A DNA stretch of 6,045 nt from the NCBI GenBank assembly GCA_035315685.1, contig DATFXR010000055.1:1-6045 (forward strand), in the 5' to 3' direction. This DNA is from QHWK01 sp035315685 (GTDB lineage Bacteria > Acidobacteriota > Vicinamibacteria > Vicinamibacterales > CAVVIG01). Both the position numbers and the translations under genes were made by a program. Shown one piece after another: positions 4,973 through 6,045 of this stretch. Each line of letters starts with the position of its first letter. Position 1 is the stretch's first letter. The notes under the pieces were generated by a model that made no database searches, had not been told where the DNA came from, and saw only the letters and a program-made list of their open reading frames with translations.

Positions 4973-6045
4973 ATGAAAATCGCCGTCGTCGGCACCGGGT
5001 ACGTCGGCCTCGTGTTGGGGGCATGCCTGGCCGAAAATGGGAACACCGTCATCTGCGTCGACAAAGATCAATCGAAGATCGACATGCTGCAGGCCGGCCG
5101 GATGCCTATTTACGAGCCGGGCCTCGAAGAGATGGTGAGGCGCAACGATCACGAGGAGCGCCTCACGTTCACCACCGACCTCGAATCAGCCGTCCAGGCA
5201 TCGCAGATCGTCTTCATCGCGGTCGGCACGCCGCAAGGGGAGGACGGCGCCGCCGATCTCCAGCACGTGCTCGCCGTCGCGCGCGAGATCGGCCGCGCCA
5301 TGAACAAGTTCACCGTCGTGGTCGACAAGAGCACGGTTCCCGTGGGCACCGCCAGACGCGTGCGCGACGAGCTCGCGAAGCAGACCACCCAGACCTTCAG
5401 CGTCGTCAGCAACCCGGAGTTCCTGAAACAGGGCGCCGCGATCGAAGACTTCATGAAGCCCGATCGAGTGGTCATCGGCGTCGAACCGGGCGACGAACGT
5501 GCGGCGGCATTGATGAAGGAGCTCTACGGCCCGTTCACCCGCACCGGCGCACCGATCCTCATGATGAGCACGGAGAGCTCGGAGCTGTCGAAGTACGCCG
5601 CGAACTCGATCCTGGCGACGCGGATCTCGTTCATGAACGAAATCGCCAACGTCTGCGAGCTGGTCGGCGCCGACGTCGACTCGGTGCGGAAGGCGATCGG
5701 CTCCGATCGCCGGATCGGGACGTCGTTCCTCTTTCCGGGCGTCGGTTACGGCGGCAGCTGCTTTCCCAAGGATACGCAGGCGCTGCTGCGCTCGGCGGCC
5801 GACATGGGATACGACTTCAAGATCCTGCGCGCCGTCGAGGACGTCAACAAGCGTCAGAAGGAGCGGCTGGTCGAGAAGATGGAGTGGCATTTCGGGAGTC
5901 TGTCCGGCCGCGCGATTGCACTGTGGGGCCTGGCATTCAAGCCGCGGACCGACGATATGCGCGAGGCGCCGGCGATTCCGATCATCGAACAGCTGCTGCA
6001 CAAGGGCGCGACGGTGAAGGCGTACGATCCGGCGGCCGGGCCGGT
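4973..6045 (+). CDS. ugd: UDP-glucose 6-dehydrogenase, 3' end outside window
   Basis: This enzyme oxidises UDP-glucose to UDP-glucuronate in two steps using two NAD+. It is cytoplasmic and supplies acidic sugar for polysaccharides. The N-terminal NAD-binding motif is GTGYVG at residues 7-12. Further family marks are EPGL near 50, STVPVGT with T121, NPEFLKQGAAIEDF with E149, KYAAN with K207 and N211, and the catalytic Cys263 in GYGGSCFPKD with D267. The C-terminal UDP-binding domain begins, with WGLAFKPRTDDMREAP seen near residues 323-338. The visible 357 codons have no frameshift; family members are usually about 430-450 residues, so roughly 80-90 are missing beyond base 6045. The ATG at 4973 is fixed by the glycine motif that follows, and no Shine-Dalgarno precedes it. 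It is divergent from the GT operon, consistent with supplying UDP-GlcA, or UDP sugars made from it, to those enzymes. Confidence 0.97.
   Translation, partial: MKIAVVGTGYVGLVLGACLAENGNTVICVDKDQSKIDMLQAGRMPIYEPGLEEMVRRNDHEERLTFTTDLESAVQASQIVFIAVGTPQGEDGAADLQHVLAVAREIGRAMNKFTVVVDKSTVPVGTARRVRDELAKQTTQTFSVVSNPEFLKQGAAIEDFMKPDRVVIGVEPGDERAAALMKELYGPFTRTGAPILMMSTESSELSKYAANSILATRISFMNEIANVCELVGADVDSVRKAIGSDRRIGTSFLFPGVGYGGSCFPKDTQALLRSAADMGYDFKILRAVEDVNKRQKERLVEKMEWHFGSLSGRAIALWGLAFKPRTDDMREAPAIPIIEQLLHKGATVKAYDPAAGP

Noticed and set aside
5186..6001. Minus-strand open frame of 271 codons over ugd
   Set aside because: The plus strand encodes a clear UDP-glucose dehydrogenase with all catalytic residues, and the antisense product is low in recognisable features.

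Overview
The window is a high-GC bacterial glycan-biosynthesis locus. It holds five glycosyltransferase (GT) genes on the minus strand and, divergent from them, the start of a UDP-glucose 6-dehydrogenase gene on the plus strand. All coding regions strongly favour G or C at the third codon position. Together with the interspersed G-rich repeats, this fits a GC-rich soil-type Gram-negative such as an Acidobacteriota or similar lineage. That is only an impression: no rRNA or marker gene is present to settle taxonomy.

Layout by coordinate: (i) 1-454 minus, the N-terminal part of a WbaZ-like GT4, cut by the window edge; (ii) 506-1624 minus, a complete GT4; (iii) 1625-1697, a 73-bp gap carrying a perfect 13-bp hairpin; (iv) 1698-2552 minus, a GT2 of the rhamnosyltransferase/WbbL type; (v) 2549-3757 minus, a GT4 with a 55-residue low-complexity insertion made of 7-nt repeats; (vi) 3760-4935 minus, another GT4; (vii) 4936-4972, a 37-bp relatively AT-rich divergent intergenic region; (viii) 4973-6045 plus, ugd, cut by the window edge. 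Transcription of the GT cluster runs from 4935 towards 1. Spacings along the cluster are 2 bp, a 4-bp overlap (ATGA), 73 bp and 51 bp, so it looks like one operon. No stretch over 300 bp lacks a gene.

How the genes fit together: Ugd would oxidise UDP-glucose to UDP-glucuronate, an acidic sugar donor. The five GTs would add sugars one after another to a lipid-linked oligosaccharide for an exopolysaccharide, capsule or O-antigen. Donor and acceptor of each GT cannot be read from the sequence. No polymerase, flippase, initiating transferase or chain-length regulator is in the window, so the locus must continue outside it.

The most unusual content is not a new enzyme system. It is the way repeat-type DNA has entered this operon: a 165-bp block of heptanucleotide repeats read in frame between the two domains of one GT4, a hairpin repeat between two genes with a diverged copy read through as the N-terminus of the GT2, and possibly a smaller repeat-derived insertion in a third GT. 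No CRISPR, transposase, integrase, tRNA or defence gene was seen.
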